Under the pieces are notes generated by a model. That model ran no database searches. It was given only the letters and a program-made list of their open reading frames with translations, and was not told where the DNA came from. A stretch of DNA of 64,000 nt from Candidatus Poribacteria bacterium. GTDB taxonomy: Bacteria; Poribacteria; WGA-4E; PCPOR2b. Location: positions 1-64,000 of the forward strand of contig PYIZ01000045.1 in NCBI GenBank assembly GCA_003635265.1, given 5' to 3'. Below, one piece after another: positions 16,813 through 25,792 of the stretch (the stretch's first letter is position 1; each line of letters starts with the position of its first letter). Both the position numbers and the translations under genes were made by a program.

Positions 16813-17811
16813 ATGACGAACACACGACTCATTGACAACTTCAATCGAGAACATACGAACTTACGCATCTCCGTGACCGATCAGTGCAACTTCCGCTGTA
16901 TCTACTGTATGCCCGAAGATATGCAGTTCATGGAAGATGACGCGATCATGACCTTTGACGAAATTGTGCATCTTGCGCGTATCTTCGTCGATCTGGGAAT
17001 CAATAAGATCAGACTGACGGGTGGAGAACCGTTAGTTCGTCGGGGTGTACCAGAGCTAATCAAGCAGCTTGGAGAAATCAAAGGGTTAAAGGACATCAGT
17101 TTAACCACAAACGGCATCGGCTTAATCACACAGGCGAAAGACCTCTACGATGCCGGACTTCGCCGAATCAATGTCAGTCTCGATACGTTAGATGAAGCGA
17201 AATTTGAGCAGATGACACGCCGTAAGGTGCTTTCAAAAGTGTTAGAGGGGCTGCAAGAGGCGCAACGTTGTGGGTTTGATCCAATCAAAGTGAATGCGGT
17301 GGCGATGAAGGGCTTTACCGACGATGAGATTGTTGATCTTGCAAAATTTGCTCGTGACAATGCTTACCAACTCCGGTTCATTGAGTTCATGCCCTTAGAT
17401 GCGGACGACATCTGGGGACGGAATATGTTCATTCCGGGTAAGGAAATCATTAATAAAATCGGTGCGGTCTATCCCCTGAATCCGGTCAGCATGAACGGTG
17501 ATGCGAAACATGATCCGGCAAAGCTGTACCAATTTGAAGACGGCAAGGGGGATGTCGGGTTTATCTCGTCCGTGACCGAACCGTTTTGTGAACAGTGCAA
17601 TCGAATCCGTCTCACCGCCGACGGTCAATTACGGACCTGTCTGTTTTCTATTACAGAAACCGATCTGTTGACCCCGCTACGCGCCGGTGCCCCCGACGAA
17701 ACTATTGGCGACCTGATCATTGAAGCGGTAAAGCAGAAAGAGCCGGGACACCAAATCAATGCAGTGAACTTTGTTAAACCGAAGCGAAACATGTCTATGA
17801 TTGGCGGTTAG
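16813..17811 (+). CDS. moaA: GTP 3',8-cyclase MoaA (molybdenum cofactor biosynthesis)
   Basis: 332 residues, usual family length. Radical-SAM cluster CNFRCIYC (about 24-31), GGEPLVRRG (SAM site, about 74), second iron-sulfur cluster CEQCNRIRL then CLFS (about 259-276), and the conserved C-terminal Gly-Gly (SMIGG). It converts GTP to (8S)-3',8-cyclo-7,8-dihydroGTP using two 4Fe-4S clusters. No other moa genes are near. It sits 46 bases ahead of sufC, so a cluster-dependent enzyme heads the iron-sulfur operon. Confidence 0.95.
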   Translation: MTNTRLIDNFNREHTNLRISVTDQCNFRCIYCMPEDMQFMEDDAIMTFDEIVHLARIFVDLGINKIRLTGGEPLVRRGVPELIKQLGEIKGLKDISLTTNGIGLITQAKDLYDAGLRRINVSLDTLDEAKFEQMTRRKVLSKVLEGLQEAQRCGFDPIKVNAVAMKGFTDDEIVDLAKFARDNAYQLRFIEFMPLDADDIWGRNMFIPGKEIINKIGAVYPLNPVSMNGDAKHDPAKLYQFEDGKGDVGFISSVTEPFCEQCNRIRLTADGQLRTCLFSITETDLLTPLRAGAPDETIGDLIIEAVKQKEPGHQINAVNFVKPKRNMSMIGG

Positions 17812-17857
17812 AGGCATTGTGCATTTATAATATACAGAAGGAGTCGAGAAAGCAGTA

Positions 17858-18688
17858 ATGAGTACCGAACTAGTTATCAAAGATTTACATGTCAGCGTAG
17901 AGGACCAACCTATCATCAAAGGCTTAAACCTGAGTGTCAAACAGGGTGAGGTCCACGCACTTATGGGGCCAAATGGATCCGGCAAAAGTACCCTTGCCAA
18001 TGCACTGATGGGGAATCCGTTCTACACTATTGATTCCGGGGAAATCACCATCGGTGGAGTGGATATCCTTGAACTGGAACCGAACGAACGCGCAAAGTTA
18101 GGGCTGTTCCTAGCGTTTCAATATCCAACAGCGATCCCCGGTGTCAGCATGGCGAACTTCCTCCGTATGGCGGTGAGTGCTGTGCGTTCCGAAGATTCAA
18201 ATGGGTCAGATACAACCGAGCTTATCCCGATGCGAGAGTTTCGGCGCGAGTTGCGTGCAAAGATGAAACAGCTAGGCGTTGATGAATCGTTTGCGCGGCG
18301 CTACCTCAACGATGGGTTCTCCGGGGGTGAGAAGAAAAGAGCCGAAGTCTTACAACTGGCGATGCTTGAACCCAAGATTGCCATCCTTGATGAAACCGAT
18401 TCGGGGTTGGATATCGACGCGGTCCGTATTGTCGGCGAAAGCGTCAATCAGTTGATTGGGCCAAACCTCGGTGTGCTAATTATTACGCACTACCCACGCC
18501 TGCTCAATTACATTCGCCCGCAGTTTATACACATTCTGCTAGACGGCAGAGTGGTTGAATCCGGAGGTTGGGAACTTGCTGAACTGTTGGAGGAGAAGGG
18601 GTACGATCCTATTCGTGAAGCACACGGTCTCACAGAGGTTGTTGTTGAGCCTGAGGTTGAAGAGGCGTTGCCTTCGTTAAGAGCGTAA
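17858..18688 (+). CDS. sufC: Iron-sulfur cluster assembly ATPase SufC
   Basis: 276 residues, slightly longer than typical because of a Glu/Val-rich C-terminal tail. Walker [10 protein letters not shown] (about 36-45), SufC-type signature [13 protein letters not shown] (about 154), Walker [12 protein letters not shown] (about 175-186). It energises the SufBCD scaffold in the cytosol. AGAAGGAG precedes the region of the start. sufB follows after 44 bases. Confidence 0.96.
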   Translation: MSTELVIKDLHVSVEDQPIIKGLNLSVKQGEVHALMGPNGSGKSTLANALMGNPFYTIDSGEITIGGVDILELEPNERAKLGLFLAFQYPTAIPGVSMANFLRMAVSAVRSEDSNGSDTTELIPMREFRRELRAKMKQLGVDESFARRYLNDGFSGGEKKRAEVLQLAMLEPKIAILDETDSGLDIDAVRIVGESVNQLIGPNLGVLIITHYPRLLNYIRPQFIHILLDGRVVESGGWELAELLEEKGYDPIREAHGLTEVVVEPEVEEALPSLRA

Positions 18689-18732
18689 AAAAACAAAACA
18701 GATTCACCAAAAGCGGAAAGGAAATACGGAAA

Positions 18733-20154
18733 ATGGCAGAACAAGAAAAGTCGAACGAGACGGTAGACATCGGCGTAAGCGACGAATATAAATATGGGTT
18801 TCATGATGATGTTAAGCCTGTTTTTAAATCGCGAAAGGGTTTGGATACTGAGGTCATCAACGAGATGTGTGATGTCAAAGACGAACCCGATTGGATGCGT
18901 GAATACCGGCTGAAAGCCTATGAAATCTTCAAGCAGAAGCCAGATCTGAAATGGGGTGGTGACCTCTCTGATCTCGACTACGACGACATCTACTACTACG
19001 TCAAAGCCTCTGACCGGGTCGAGCGGAGTTGGGACGATGTCCCCGACGACATCAAGAAAACCTTTGATCGACTCGGTATCCCCGAAGCGGAACGCAAATT
19101 CCTCGCCGGTGTTGGTGCCCAATACGATTCAGAGGTTGTCTATCACAACATCGAAGAAGAGTTGGAGAAGATTGGCGTTATCTTCGTCGATACCGATACC
19201 GCTATCCGTGAATATCCGGATCTGGTCAAGGAGTATTTTGGCACAGTGATTCCGTCCGCGGATAACAAACTTGCTGCGCTCAACTCTGCGGTCTGGTCGG
19301 GAGGCTCTTTCATCTATGTCCCGCCCGGTGTGAAAGTCGATTACCCGTTGCAGGCGTATTTCCGCATCAACAGCGAAAACATGGGTCAGTTTGAGCGGAC
19401 GCTGATTATTGCCGACGAAGGTGCGGAAGTCCATTACGTCGAAGGCTGCACAGCTCCCACCTTTTCTAGTGAATCGTTACACAGTGCTGTCGTCGAGATT
19501 ATCTGTAAGAAGGGATCACGTGTGCGCTATACCACCATCCAAAACTGGGCGAATAACGTATATAATCTCGTAACCAAACGAGCAATGGCTTACGAAGATG
19601 CCCATATGGAATGGATCGACGGTAACTTGGGATCAAAACTCACGATGAAGTACCCAAGCATTTACATGATGGAGCCCGGTGCACACGGAGAAATCCTCTC
19701 AATCGCATTTGCAACCCAAGGACAACATCAGGATGCCGGTGGCAAGGTCATTCACTGTGCACCGAACACCAGTTCGCGTATTACCTCCAAGTCGATTAGC
19801 AAGGATGGCGGACGTTCCAGCTATCGTGGCGAGCTGAAAGTGCTTAATGGCGCGAAAGGGTGCAAGTCCAACGTCGAATGTGATGCCCTAATCCTTGATG
19901 AAGAATCGCGTTCCGATACCTATCCGGTTATCCAAATTGACGCAGACGATGTGAACGTCGGTCACGAAGCGCGTGTCAGCAAAATCGGCGAGGAGCAGCT
20001 CTTTTATCTGATGAGCCGCGGGCTTTCCGAAGAGGAAGCCTCGACGATGATCGTCAACGGATTCATTGAGCCTCTTGTGAAAGAACTCCCGATGGAGTAC
20101 GCGGTCGAAATGAACCGTCTGATCCAGCTGCAGATGGAAGGTTCGGTAGGATAG
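18733..20154 (+). CDS. sufB: Iron-sulfur cluster scaffold protein SufB
   Basis: 473 residues, the family's usual length. Full SufB features: the N-terminal helical region with [17 protein letters not shown], the beta-helix core with [19 protein letters not shown] and EGCTAPTF (Cys implicated in cluster assembly), then [15 protein letters not shown] [22 protein letters not shown] near the end. Together with SufC and SufD it builds nascent 4Fe-4S clusters. The next suf gene is displaced by about 1.1 kb of remnants and a lipoprotein gene. Confidence 0.96.
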   Translation: MAEQEKSNETVDIGVSDEYKYGFHDDVKPVFKSRKGLDTEVINEMCDVKDEPDWMREYRLKAYEIFKQKPDLKWGGDLSDLDYDDIYYYVKASDRVERSWDDVPDDIKKTFDRLGIPEAERKFLAGVGAQYDSEVVYHNIEEELEKIGVIFVDTDTAIREYPDLVKEYFGTVIPSADNKLAALNSAVWSGGSFIYVPPGVKVDYPLQAYFRINSENMGQFERTLIIADEGAEVHYVEGCTAPTFSSESLHSAVVEIICKKGSRVRYTTIQNWANNVYNLVTKRAMAYEDAHMEWIDGNLGSKLTMKYPSIYMMEPGAHGEILSIAFATQGQHQDAGGKVIHCAPNTSSRITSKSISKDGGRSSYRGELKVLNGAKGCKSNVECDALILDEESRSDTYPVIQIDADDVNVGHEARVSKIGEEQLFYLMSRGLSEEEASTMIVNGFIEPLVKELPMEYAVEMNRLIQLQMEGSVG

Positions 20155-20191
20155 AGAGGAGCAACTGGAGGCTTCACTCAACTTAGAGGAA

Positions 20192-20460
20192 ATGGCACGG
20201 CAACGGTTACTCTTGATGAAATTCAACGTGATTTCTTAGGCTATCTCCATCGCGTCCAAGCCGGCGAAACGCTTGTCATCGTGCAAGTTGATAAGCCTGT
20301 AGCAACAATCAAACCGATTGAGACAAATCATACGCGGGAGCTTCGCCCTTTTGGATTATGTGCGGGTGAATTTCGAGTGCCTGATGACTTTGATGATCCG
20401 TTACCAGAAGAAATTATCAAACAATTTGAGTGCAAGCAAGTCGTGGCGCAGATTTTCTAA
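20192..20460 (+). pseudogene. Frameshifted Phd/YefM-type antitoxin gene
   Basis: From 20206 an open frame reads VTLDEIQRDFLGYLHRVQAG, then VDKPVATIKPIE, RPFGLCAGEFRVPDDFDDPL and PEEIIKQFE, the pattern of a Phd/YefM type II antitoxin. It has no start codon in frame. The ATG at 20192 is one base out of register: restoring one A near 20197 would give Met-Ala-Thr-Ala-Thr-Val-Thr-Leu. The 3' end is also altered, because the sequence diverges from the related copy at 21061 just after QFE, runs into a GTGG-prefixed hairpin (20443-20466) and stops at 20458-20460 inside it. No toxin gene is present. Confidence 0.75.
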
Positions 20461-20545
20461 TCTGCGTAGGATTTACGCAGTTCGGTTTGTAGTAGCGCAA
20501 TTCATTGCGCGTCCGGACGGGCGATCAATCGTCCGATTACAAACC
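20443..20545. repeat. Cluster of GTGG/GTAG hairpins with an outer stem
   Basis: GTGG (20443-20446) precedes hairpin CGCAGATT/AATCTGCG (20447-20466). CTGCGTA/TACGCAG overlaps it. Then GGTTTGTA (20484-20491) pairs with TACAAACC (20538-20545), enclosing GCGCAAT/ATTGCGC (20495-20510) and GGGCGAT/ATCGTCC (20519-20534). This is the same outer-stem-plus-two-hairpins design as at 13515-13563. Confidence 0.75.
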
Positions 20546-20689
20546 TAAGACCCTACTGTAGTTGCCCGCCTGTCCCGATAAGTTGGGGATTCATCGGGCG
20601 TCCGTTCCGAGACCAGGGTTAGAAATGGTGTCTAGCGGCGATGAATCGCCGAACTATAAAACTTTGAGCGTTCAAATGCGTAACTCCTA
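20546..20689. mobile_element. Degenerate copy of the TGCGTAAGTCCTA-ended MITE-like element
   Basis: Starts near a GTAG hairpin (GTAG 20558-20561, outer arms GCCCG/CGGGC) and ends with TGCGTAACTCCTA at 20677-20689. Internal similarity to the element at 41641-41857 includes CCTGTCCCGAT...GGGGATTCATCGG and the final AACTA(T/C)AAAAC...TTCAA stretch. The left terminal repeat is not recognisable. Confidence 0.6.
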
Positions 20690-20704
20690 TAAAGGAATCA
20701 AATC

Positions 20705-21052
20705 ATGTATCGAAAGATTTTTCAATTAAGCAGTGTATTTATACTTGCGACACTATTTGCTGTTGGTTGTGCAACTGTAAATTATGTTGGGGAATCTTTT
20801 GCACCAACGGCAACTGTTGATCTGTATTTCTCTAAGGAATCTGTAGAGAAGGAATATACAGTCATCGGCCATGCCATAGGTAGCAGTTCTTTCCGTTCGA
20901 ATGACACGATTCAAAAAGAACTGATTAAGGAAGCAAAGCGTAAAGGGGCAGACGCGGTTTTGATAACAGGGATAGGGAAAGCGCATGCTCCTGTTGGTGA
21001 CACGAGTATTGACGAAAGCCAAATAAATGCGTCGTTCCTCAAATACAAATAG
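20705..21052 (+). CDS. Small predicted lipoprotein
   Basis: 115 residues. Signal peptide with lipobox LFAVGC, Cys at about residue 22, so probably membrane-anchored. The mature part has VDLYFSKESVEKEYTVIGHA, a helical KELIKEAKRKGADAVLI segment and a beta C-terminus, a layout resembling small YbjQ/DUF4156-like lipoproteins. It is flanked by direct copies of an antitoxin C-terminal sequence and interrupts the suf gene order. TATAAAGGAATC provides the ribosome site. Function unknown. Confidence 0.72.
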   Translation: MYRKIFQLSSVFILATLFAVGCATVNYVGESFAPTATVDLYFSKESVEKEYTVIGHAIGSSSFRSNDTIQKELIKEAKRKGADAVLITGIGKAHAPVGDTSIDESQINASFLKYK

Positions 21053-21060
21053 CTCTGTCG

Positions 21061-21165
21061 ATTCACCCTTTTGGCTTGTGTGCCGGCGAATTTCGAGTTC
21101 CTGATGACTTTGATGATCCGTTGCCAGAAGAAATTATTGAACAATTTGAGGGCAGCAAGTTGTAG
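21061..21165 (+). pseudogene. C-terminal remnant of a Phd/YefM-type antitoxin
   Basis: The frame HPFGLCAGEFRVPDDFDDPL, then PEEIIEQFEGSKL and a TAG at 21163-21165, is nearly identical to the tail of the pseudogene at 20192-20460 but lacks the N-terminal domain and a start. The DNA identity over about 90 bases makes a direct repeat on both sides of the lipoprotein gene. Confidence 0.75.
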
Positions 21166-21245
21166 AGAATAACAATCGTTGTTCCCTAATCCGTGTAATC
21201 CTTTAATCCGCGTCAATCCGCGATTCAGACAAGTGTTACTCAATT

Positions 21246-21279
21246 TAATGAACGAATGAACCAATGTACAAATGAACCA
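21246..21279. repeat. 8-bp (AATGAACY) array upstream of sufD
   Basis: AATGAACGAATGAACCAATG and a further AATGAACC unit supply four ATGs in three frames within 25 bases. One (21256) is in frame with sufD and would put the array into the protein. Confidence 0.75.
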
Positions 21280-21300
21280 AAGAGAAAGACGGAGAACGAA

Positions 21301-22698
21301 TTGCCTTCAGAGTTAAACCACAATCCCCCTTATGAAGTTCAAGCGGGGGATTTTTCACGAGAATTTGTAGAGCATATATCCAAAACGCAAGACGAACCCC
21401 ATTGGATGCGCTATCGGCGGTTGGCAGCGTATGACGTTTACGATCGCCTGCCAATTCCCAAGACGCCCAATGAGGATACGTGGAAGCGGACGACGGATAT
21501 GCACGTACAGGACTATTGGCGTCGCACAGACCTGCGTCCCTTCAAGCTGCACCGGTATCACCCGATTTCGCTGTCGCCTTCCGAATCTGCCGAACATGCT
21601 CCACTGCCCGATGCGCTAGCGAATCGACTGGCATCGTTGAATGGAGAGCCGGGGCAGATAGTTCAGCAAGATGGCATCGTCCGCAATGTCGCGCTGGCGG
21701 AAGACCTCGAACGTAAAGGCGTTTACTTCGCGGATATGAACACCGCGTTGAAAGAGCGTCCAGAATTGGTCGAACCCCATTTTATGACCAAAGCGGTTCC
21801 GGTCGATTGGAACAAGTTCGATGCGCTCCACGGTGCGTTTTGGCAGGGCGGTTATCTGTTACATATTCCGCGAGGCGTCGTCCTTGAAGTGCCATTGCGC
21901 GTGTTTGTCGCACTCTCTGAAGCGGGACGAACAGACCTATCACACACGCTGATTATTGCCGATGAGGGCAGCCAAGTCACAGTTTTGGAGGAACACCTTT
22001 CGGGGGATACGGATACGCCCGGATTACACTGTGGCGCTGTCGAAATTTTTGTCGCAGACAACGCCCATGTAAATTACGTCGGGGTACAAAGGTGGAATCT
22101 CCGGACCTGGAATTTTTCGACACAACGGGCGATTATCGGGAGAGACGCTCAGTTGCGTTGGGTGTCGAGCGCACTGGGGAGTCGTGTGAGCAAACTCAAT
22201 CAGTTATCGGTTTTGGAGAAGCCGGGAGGTCACTCCGAGATGCTGGGGTTAACCTTTACACACGCCCGTCAGCACCTCGATATTCACACATATCAAGACC
22301 ATCAGGCACCTCACACAACAAGCGATCTGCTCTATCGAACTGTCCTCAAGGATCGCTCGCGGAGTGTGTGGGCGGGTATGATCCATGTCCACCCCGGTGG
22401 TCAACATACCGATGCCTATCAGAAGAACGATAATCTGATGCTAAGTGACCATGCCCGCGCAGATCCCTTGCCCGGACTTGAAATCTTAGCGAGTGAAGGC
22501 ATTCGTTGTACACATGGTGCGACAGCAGGTCCTATTGACAAAGATCAGGTGTTTTACCTCATGAGTCGTGGCTTATCTCACGACGCAGCAGAACGGTTAA
22601 TTGTTGACGGCTTTTTTGAACCTGTAATGCAACGGATTTCGTTAGAATCAGTTCGGACGCAACTTCAACAATCCATCGATCACAAATTAGCGATGTAA
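21301..22698 (+). CDS. sufD: Iron-sulfur cluster assembly protein SufD
   Basis: 465 residues when started at TTG 21301, which has GGAG six bases upstream. The in-frame ATG at 21256 lies inside a repeat array and is probably not used. Shows the SufB/SufD beta-helix core: GGYLLHIPRGVVLEVPLRVF, LIIADEGSQVTVLEEHL, and the C-terminal [24 protein letters not shown] with the preceding IRCTHGATAG (conserved His). Partner of SufB and SufC, involved in iron entry. Length is typical of longer SufD proteins. Confidence 0.92.
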   Translation: MPSELNHNPPYEVQAGDFSREFVEHISKTQDEPHWMRYRRLAAYDVYDRLPIPKTPNEDTWKRTTDMHVQDYWRRTDLRPFKLHRYHPISLSPSESAEHAPLPDALANRLASLNGEPGQIVQQDGIVRNVALAEDLERKGVYFADMNTALKERPELVEPHFMTKAVPVDWNKFDALHGAFWQGGYLLHIPRGVVLEVPLRVFVALSEAGRTDLSHTLIIADEGSQVTVLEEHLSGDTDTPGLHCGAVEIFVADNAHVNYVGVQRWNLRTWNFSTQRAIIGRDAQLRWVSSALGSRVSKLNQLSVLEKPGGHSEMLGLTFTHARQHLDIHTYQDHQAPHTTSDLLYRTVLKDRSRSVWAGMIHVHPGGQHTDAYQKNDNLMLSDHARADPLPGLEILASEGIRCTHGATAGPIDKDQVFYLMSRGLSHDAAERLIVDGFFEPVMQRISLESVRTQLQQSIDHKLAM

Positions 22699-22801
22699 CC
22701 ATTAACAGCGGCGAATAGACCCAATCCAGTCCGCTATATCTAATCCTCCGAACCTTTCGGAGACATTTCACAACCTATCAAAATTGAAAGGAACCCAAAT
22801 A

Positions 22802-23176
22802 ATGAGTCAGCCAAAAATTACCGCTTATATGAAGCCTGTTTGCGGTTGGAGCAACGGTGTCCGCGCGATCTTCCAAAAATATGGATTGGAATACGACGAT
22901 CGCGACATTATCAACAACGCAGATAACTATCGTGAAATGGTCGAGAAGAGTGGCCAGCCACTTCAACCGACGATCGAAATCAACGGTGAGATTATCGCCG
23001 ATGTCAGTGGCGACGAGGTGGAAGCATACCTTATTGCAAAAGGCTATGTCCAACAGAGTGATGCCGATGCTGGCGTGCCGACAGACGCGGCATGTGAAGA
23101 TCACGGTGAGACAGTCGATGTCTCGTTCTCAGGTGGGAAATTGACCAACTGGGCAAGCAACCTGTTTTCTAAGTAA
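22802..23176 (+). CDS. Monothiol glutaredoxin-like protein with C-terminal extension
   Basis: 124 residues from the ATG at 22802, with GAAAGGAA upstream. The thioredoxin-fold N-terminus has the monothiol site CGWS (about 14-17), a TIEINGE cis-Pro region and a GDEVEAYL helix. Monothiol glutaredoxins with CxxS carry or transfer 2Fe-2S clusters with glutathione or similar thiols. The last 40 residues (ACEDHGETVDVSFSGGKLTNWASNLF) are an unusual tail. Placement between sufD and sufS supports a cluster-carrier role. Confidence 0.8.
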   Translation: MSQPKITAYMKPVCGWSNGVRAIFQKYGLEYDDRDIINNADNYREMVEKSGQPLQPTIEINGEIIADVSGDEVEAYLIAKGYVQQSDADAGVPTDAACEDHGETVDVSFSGGKLTNWASNLFSK

Positions 23177-23388
23177 GTCAACCATACTTAAAACGCGGGA
23201 CTCATGTAAAAAGAAGGTGCAAGTCCCGATACATCGGGATTCCGCCTTGCGGAACACGAAGAGAAACCGAGTTTTTTCTTGAAAACTCGGTTTCTGTTGC
23301 ACTTCTTAACATGAGCGAACATCAGGATTCAACGATATAATCTTGCCAATCCTTGAATCCTTAAATCCTGATTTGAATTGGAATCCCG
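23177..23388. repeat. Spacer with strong hairpin and GCTCATGTT box
   Basis: A TCCCGAT/ATCGGGA palindrome near 23225-23240 is followed by a 13-bp perfect hairpin, GAAACCGAGTTTT (23263-23275) and AAAACTCGGTTTC (23282-23294), loop 6. It runs directly into the complement of the GCTCATGTTAAGAA box (to 23316). It could act as a terminator between grx and sufS, but it is also a member of a repeat family. Confidence 0.7.
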
Positions 23389-24651
23389 ATGCACGCCCAA
23401 CCCATGAACAATTCACCTAATGCGTTTGATGTCGAAGCTATCCGAAACGATTTTTCCATTCTAAAAGGGGAAAACGATCTACCCTTGATCTATCTGGATA
23501 GCGCTGCAACCTCCCAAACGCCGGATTGCGTCATTGAGGCGATGGATGCGTATTACCGGACCTACAACTCAAATATCCATCGGGGCATCTACCGTATCTC
23601 CGAGGAAGCGACCGCCAAATATGAAGAGGCGCGCCAGCAGATCGGTCGTTTCATCAACGCCCGTCGTTCCAGCCAGATCATCTTTACGCGAAACACCACC
23701 GAGTCAATTAACTTAGTTGCATATAGTTGGGGGAGTGCCAATCTCCGAGAGGGTGATGAAATCCTTGTCACGTTAATGGAGCACCACAGCAATCTCCTGC
23801 CGTGGCAGTTGCTATCCCAGCGCACCGGAGCGAAGCTGCGATTTATTGAAATCACCGACGAAGGGGTATTGCAGCTTGATAGTTTGGAGGAATTGCTGAC
23901 AGAGCGCACCAAGATAGTTGCAATGACGCACGTTTCCAACGTTCTCGGTACAATCAATCCCGTTCAGGAACTTATAGCCGCCGCCCACGCTGTCGGCGCG
24001 AAAGTGCTGATCGATGGCGCACAGAGTGTGCCGCATTTCGATGTAGATGTGCAGGGGCTAGATTGCGATTTTCTCGCCTTTTCAGGGCATAAAATGTGCG
24101 GCCCCACCGGCATCGGTGTTCTGTACGGCAAGTTAGACCTCTTAGAGGAGATGCCGCCATTTCTGGGCGGTGGCTCGATGATCCGCTCCGTCCAGCGCGA
24201 AAGCTCGACCTACGCCGATGTGCCAGCCAAATTTGAAGCAGGAACACCAGCCATTTCTGAAGCAATCGGACTTGGAGCTGCTGTAGACTATCTTGACAAC
24301 GTTGGACTGGAAGCGATCTTCGTGCATGAACAGGAACTACTCGAATATGCACACCAGAAACTGAGCGAAATTGAGGGCATTACCATCTATGGACCCAAGC
24401 CCCGGCAAAAAACAGGAGCAATCACATTTAACTTGGAGGGCATTCACCCCCACGACTTAGCAGGCGTCCTAGATACAGTTGGAGTTGCAGTCCGCGCCGG
24501 ACACCACTGTGCACAACCGCTCATGCAGAAATTTGGGGTTATCGCCACAGTCCGCGCAAGTTTCTACCTTTACAACAGACTTGACGAAATTGATACCCTG
24601 CATGAAGGATTGCTGAAAGCCCAACGTATGCTGACGCGGAGACGAAGATGA
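23389..24651 (+). CDS. sufS: Cysteine desulfurase SufS
   Basis: 420 residues. Class V aminotransferase fold: YLDSAATSQTP (about 32), HHSNLLPWQ, PLP-lysine segment FSGHKMCGPTGIGVLYG (about 229-245) and the catalytic cysteine in RAGHHCAQP (about 370-378), the SufS-type loop. It extracts sulfur from cysteine as persulfide for cluster assembly. Its stop overlaps the sufU start (ATGA, 24648-24651), fitting the SufS-SufU partnership. Confidence 0.96.
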   Translation: MHAQPMNNSPNAFDVEAIRNDFSILKGENDLPLIYLDSAATSQTPDCVIEAMDAYYRTYNSNIHRGIYRISEEATAKYEEARQQIGRFINARRSSQIIFTRNTTESINLVAYSWGSANLREGDEILVTLMEHHSNLLPWQLLSQRTGAKLRFIEITDEGVLQLDSLEELLTERTKIVAMTHVSNVLGTINPVQELIAAAHAVGAKVLIDGAQSVPHFDVDVQGLDCDFLAFSGHKMCGPTGIGVLYGKLDLLEEMPPFLGGGSMIRSVQRESSTYADVPAKFEAGTPAISEAIGLGAAVDYLDNVGLEAIFVHEQELLEYAHQKLSEIEGITIYGPKPRQKTGAITFNLEGIHPHDLAGVLDTVGVAVRAGHHCAQPLMQKFGVIATVRASFYLYNRLDEIDTLHEGLLKAQRMLTRRRR

Positions 24652-25046
24652 ACATTTACGAAGAAGACATTCTCGATCATTACGAAAACCCAAGCAATTA
24701 TGGGACCCTTGAGAATCCTGACATCTCCTATGAAGAGGACAATCCCCTGTGCGGCGATCAGATTCGGATGGATCTCCAGGTTGAGGACGGCGTTATAACC
24801 GATCTTCGGTTCTGTGGTCACGGTTGTACTATCAGCCAAGCAGCCGCTTCAATGTTGACGGAAGAGATTAAAGGCAAACGTCTAGATGAGGTCAAGCAGT
24901 TAAGCAAAGATGACATTTTGGATATGCTCGGTATCCCCTTAGGTCCCGTACGTCTGAAGTGTGGACTACTGGCGTTGAAAGTGCTAAAAGCGGGGGCTTA
25001 TGGCCTCAAAGGTTGGCCCGGAGAAGAAGACGAGGAGACCGAATGA
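24648..25046 (+). CDS. sufU: SufU-type sulfur-transfer / scaffold protein
   Basis: 132 residues. Early DHYENPSNYGTL, then the three conserved cysteines in NPLCGDQ (about 35), GHGCTISQAAASML (about 62) and RLKCGLLAL (about 104), with the Asp between. SufU accepts persulfide from SufS through a zinc-linked site. The usual GDE insert and LC motif fit SufU rather than IscU. It overlaps sufS upstream and the Rieske gene downstream (ATGA each). Confidence 0.92.
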   Translation: MNIYEEDILDHYENPSNYGTLENPDISYEEDNPLCGDQIRMDLQVEDGVITDLRFCGHGCTISQAAASMLTEEIKGKRLDEVKQLSKDDILDMLGIPLGPVRLKCGLLALKVLKAGAYGLKGWPGEEDEETE

Positions 25047-25357
25047 GCGAGTTTTTCGAGGTTGCAAAGGTCAGTGAACTGCCGCCGGGAGGAAAGAAAC
25101 TGGTTGAAGTGGACGACATACCCGTTGCACTATTCAACGTGAACGGCGAATTTTTCGCTATCGAAGATGTCTGCACCCACGATGGAGGTCCCCTCGCTGA
25201 AGGCGAGCTTGAAGGCGACGAGATCGAATGCCCGCGACACGGGGCACGCTTCAACGTCTGCACCGGCGCAGCACTCTGTATGCCGGCGACCGAACCTGTC
25301 GAGTGTTACGAAGTCAAGGTTGAAGGCGATGGGATTTTCGTCCGCGCAGATTATTAA
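25043..25357 (+). CDS. Rieske [2Fe-2S] ferredoxin-like protein
   Basis: 104 residues from ATG 25043, which overlaps the sufU stop. Rieske ligands are CTHDGG (about 43-48; Cys and His) and CPRHGARF (about 62-69). Single-domain Rieske proteins of this size serve as electron carriers for oxygenases or as NirD-like subunits; here the tight coupling to sufU suggests a role in cluster assembly or as its client. The longer frame beginning at 24959 is an overlap artefact. Confidence 0.9.
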   Translation: MSEFFEVAKVSELPPGGKKLVEVDDIPVALFNVNGEFFAIEDVCTHDGGPLAEGELEGDEIECPRHGARFNVCTGAALCMPATEPVECYEVKVEGDGIFVRADY

Positions 25358-25375
25358 ACCTTTGGTGCTAGTTGG

Positions 25376-25414
25376 TTTCACGTTTTACGTTTCACGTTTC
25401 ACGCATCACGTCTT
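25376..25414. repeat. 7-bp (CGTTTCA) array
   Basis: Five consecutive heptamers: CGTTTTA, CGTTTCA, CGTTTCA, CGCATCA, CGTCTTA. It occupies the only sizeable gap between the Rieske and DUF59 genes. Confidence 0.75.
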
Positions 25415-25441
25415 ACTCTCGGTTGTGAATGGAGGATTCTA

Positions 25442-25741
25442 ATGGTAACAGAAGATGCTGTATTTGAGGCAGTCAAAGAAATTATTGATCCAGAGGTCGG
25501 CATTAACATTGTTGATATGGGGCTGATTTACGGCGTTGATATTGAGGACGAAACCGTTAACATCACAATGACCCTAACCAGCCCGGGCTGTCCTGCCGGT
25601 GGACAGCTTATCAACGGAACGCAGCATGTCACCCAGCAACTTGAGGGCGTTGACGAAGTCAACATCAATGTCGTTTGGACGCCGCGTTGGACACCAGAAA
25701 TGATGACCGAAGAGGCTAAGGACGAGCTAGGCATCTTTTAA
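25442..25741 (+). CDS. DUF59 / MIP18-family iron-sulfur assembly protein (SufT-like)
   Basis: 99 residues, the minimal DUF59 domain: VKEIIDPEVGINIVDMGLIYGVDI (about 9-32), MTLTSPGCPAGGQL with the conserved Cys, and VVWTPRWTPEMM. Family members (SufT, PaaD, MIP18) assist 4Fe-4S maturation. The SUF context makes SufT-like function the best reading. GGAGG lies before the ATG. Confidence 0.9.
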   Translation: MVTEDAVFEAVKEIIDPEVGINIVDMGLIYGVDIEDETVNITMTLTSPGCPAGGQLINGTQHVTQQLEGVDEVNINVVWTPRWTPEMMTEEAKDELGIF

Positions 25742-25792
25742 CCTAGAGACATCTAATTCTCCTGTGAGAGGGATTTCCCAATCCCGACGCTC

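Noticed and set aside
18508..19122. 204-residue minus-strand frame over sufC/sufB
   Set aside because: Antisense to two strongly conserved genes; Phe/Val-rich shadow sequence.
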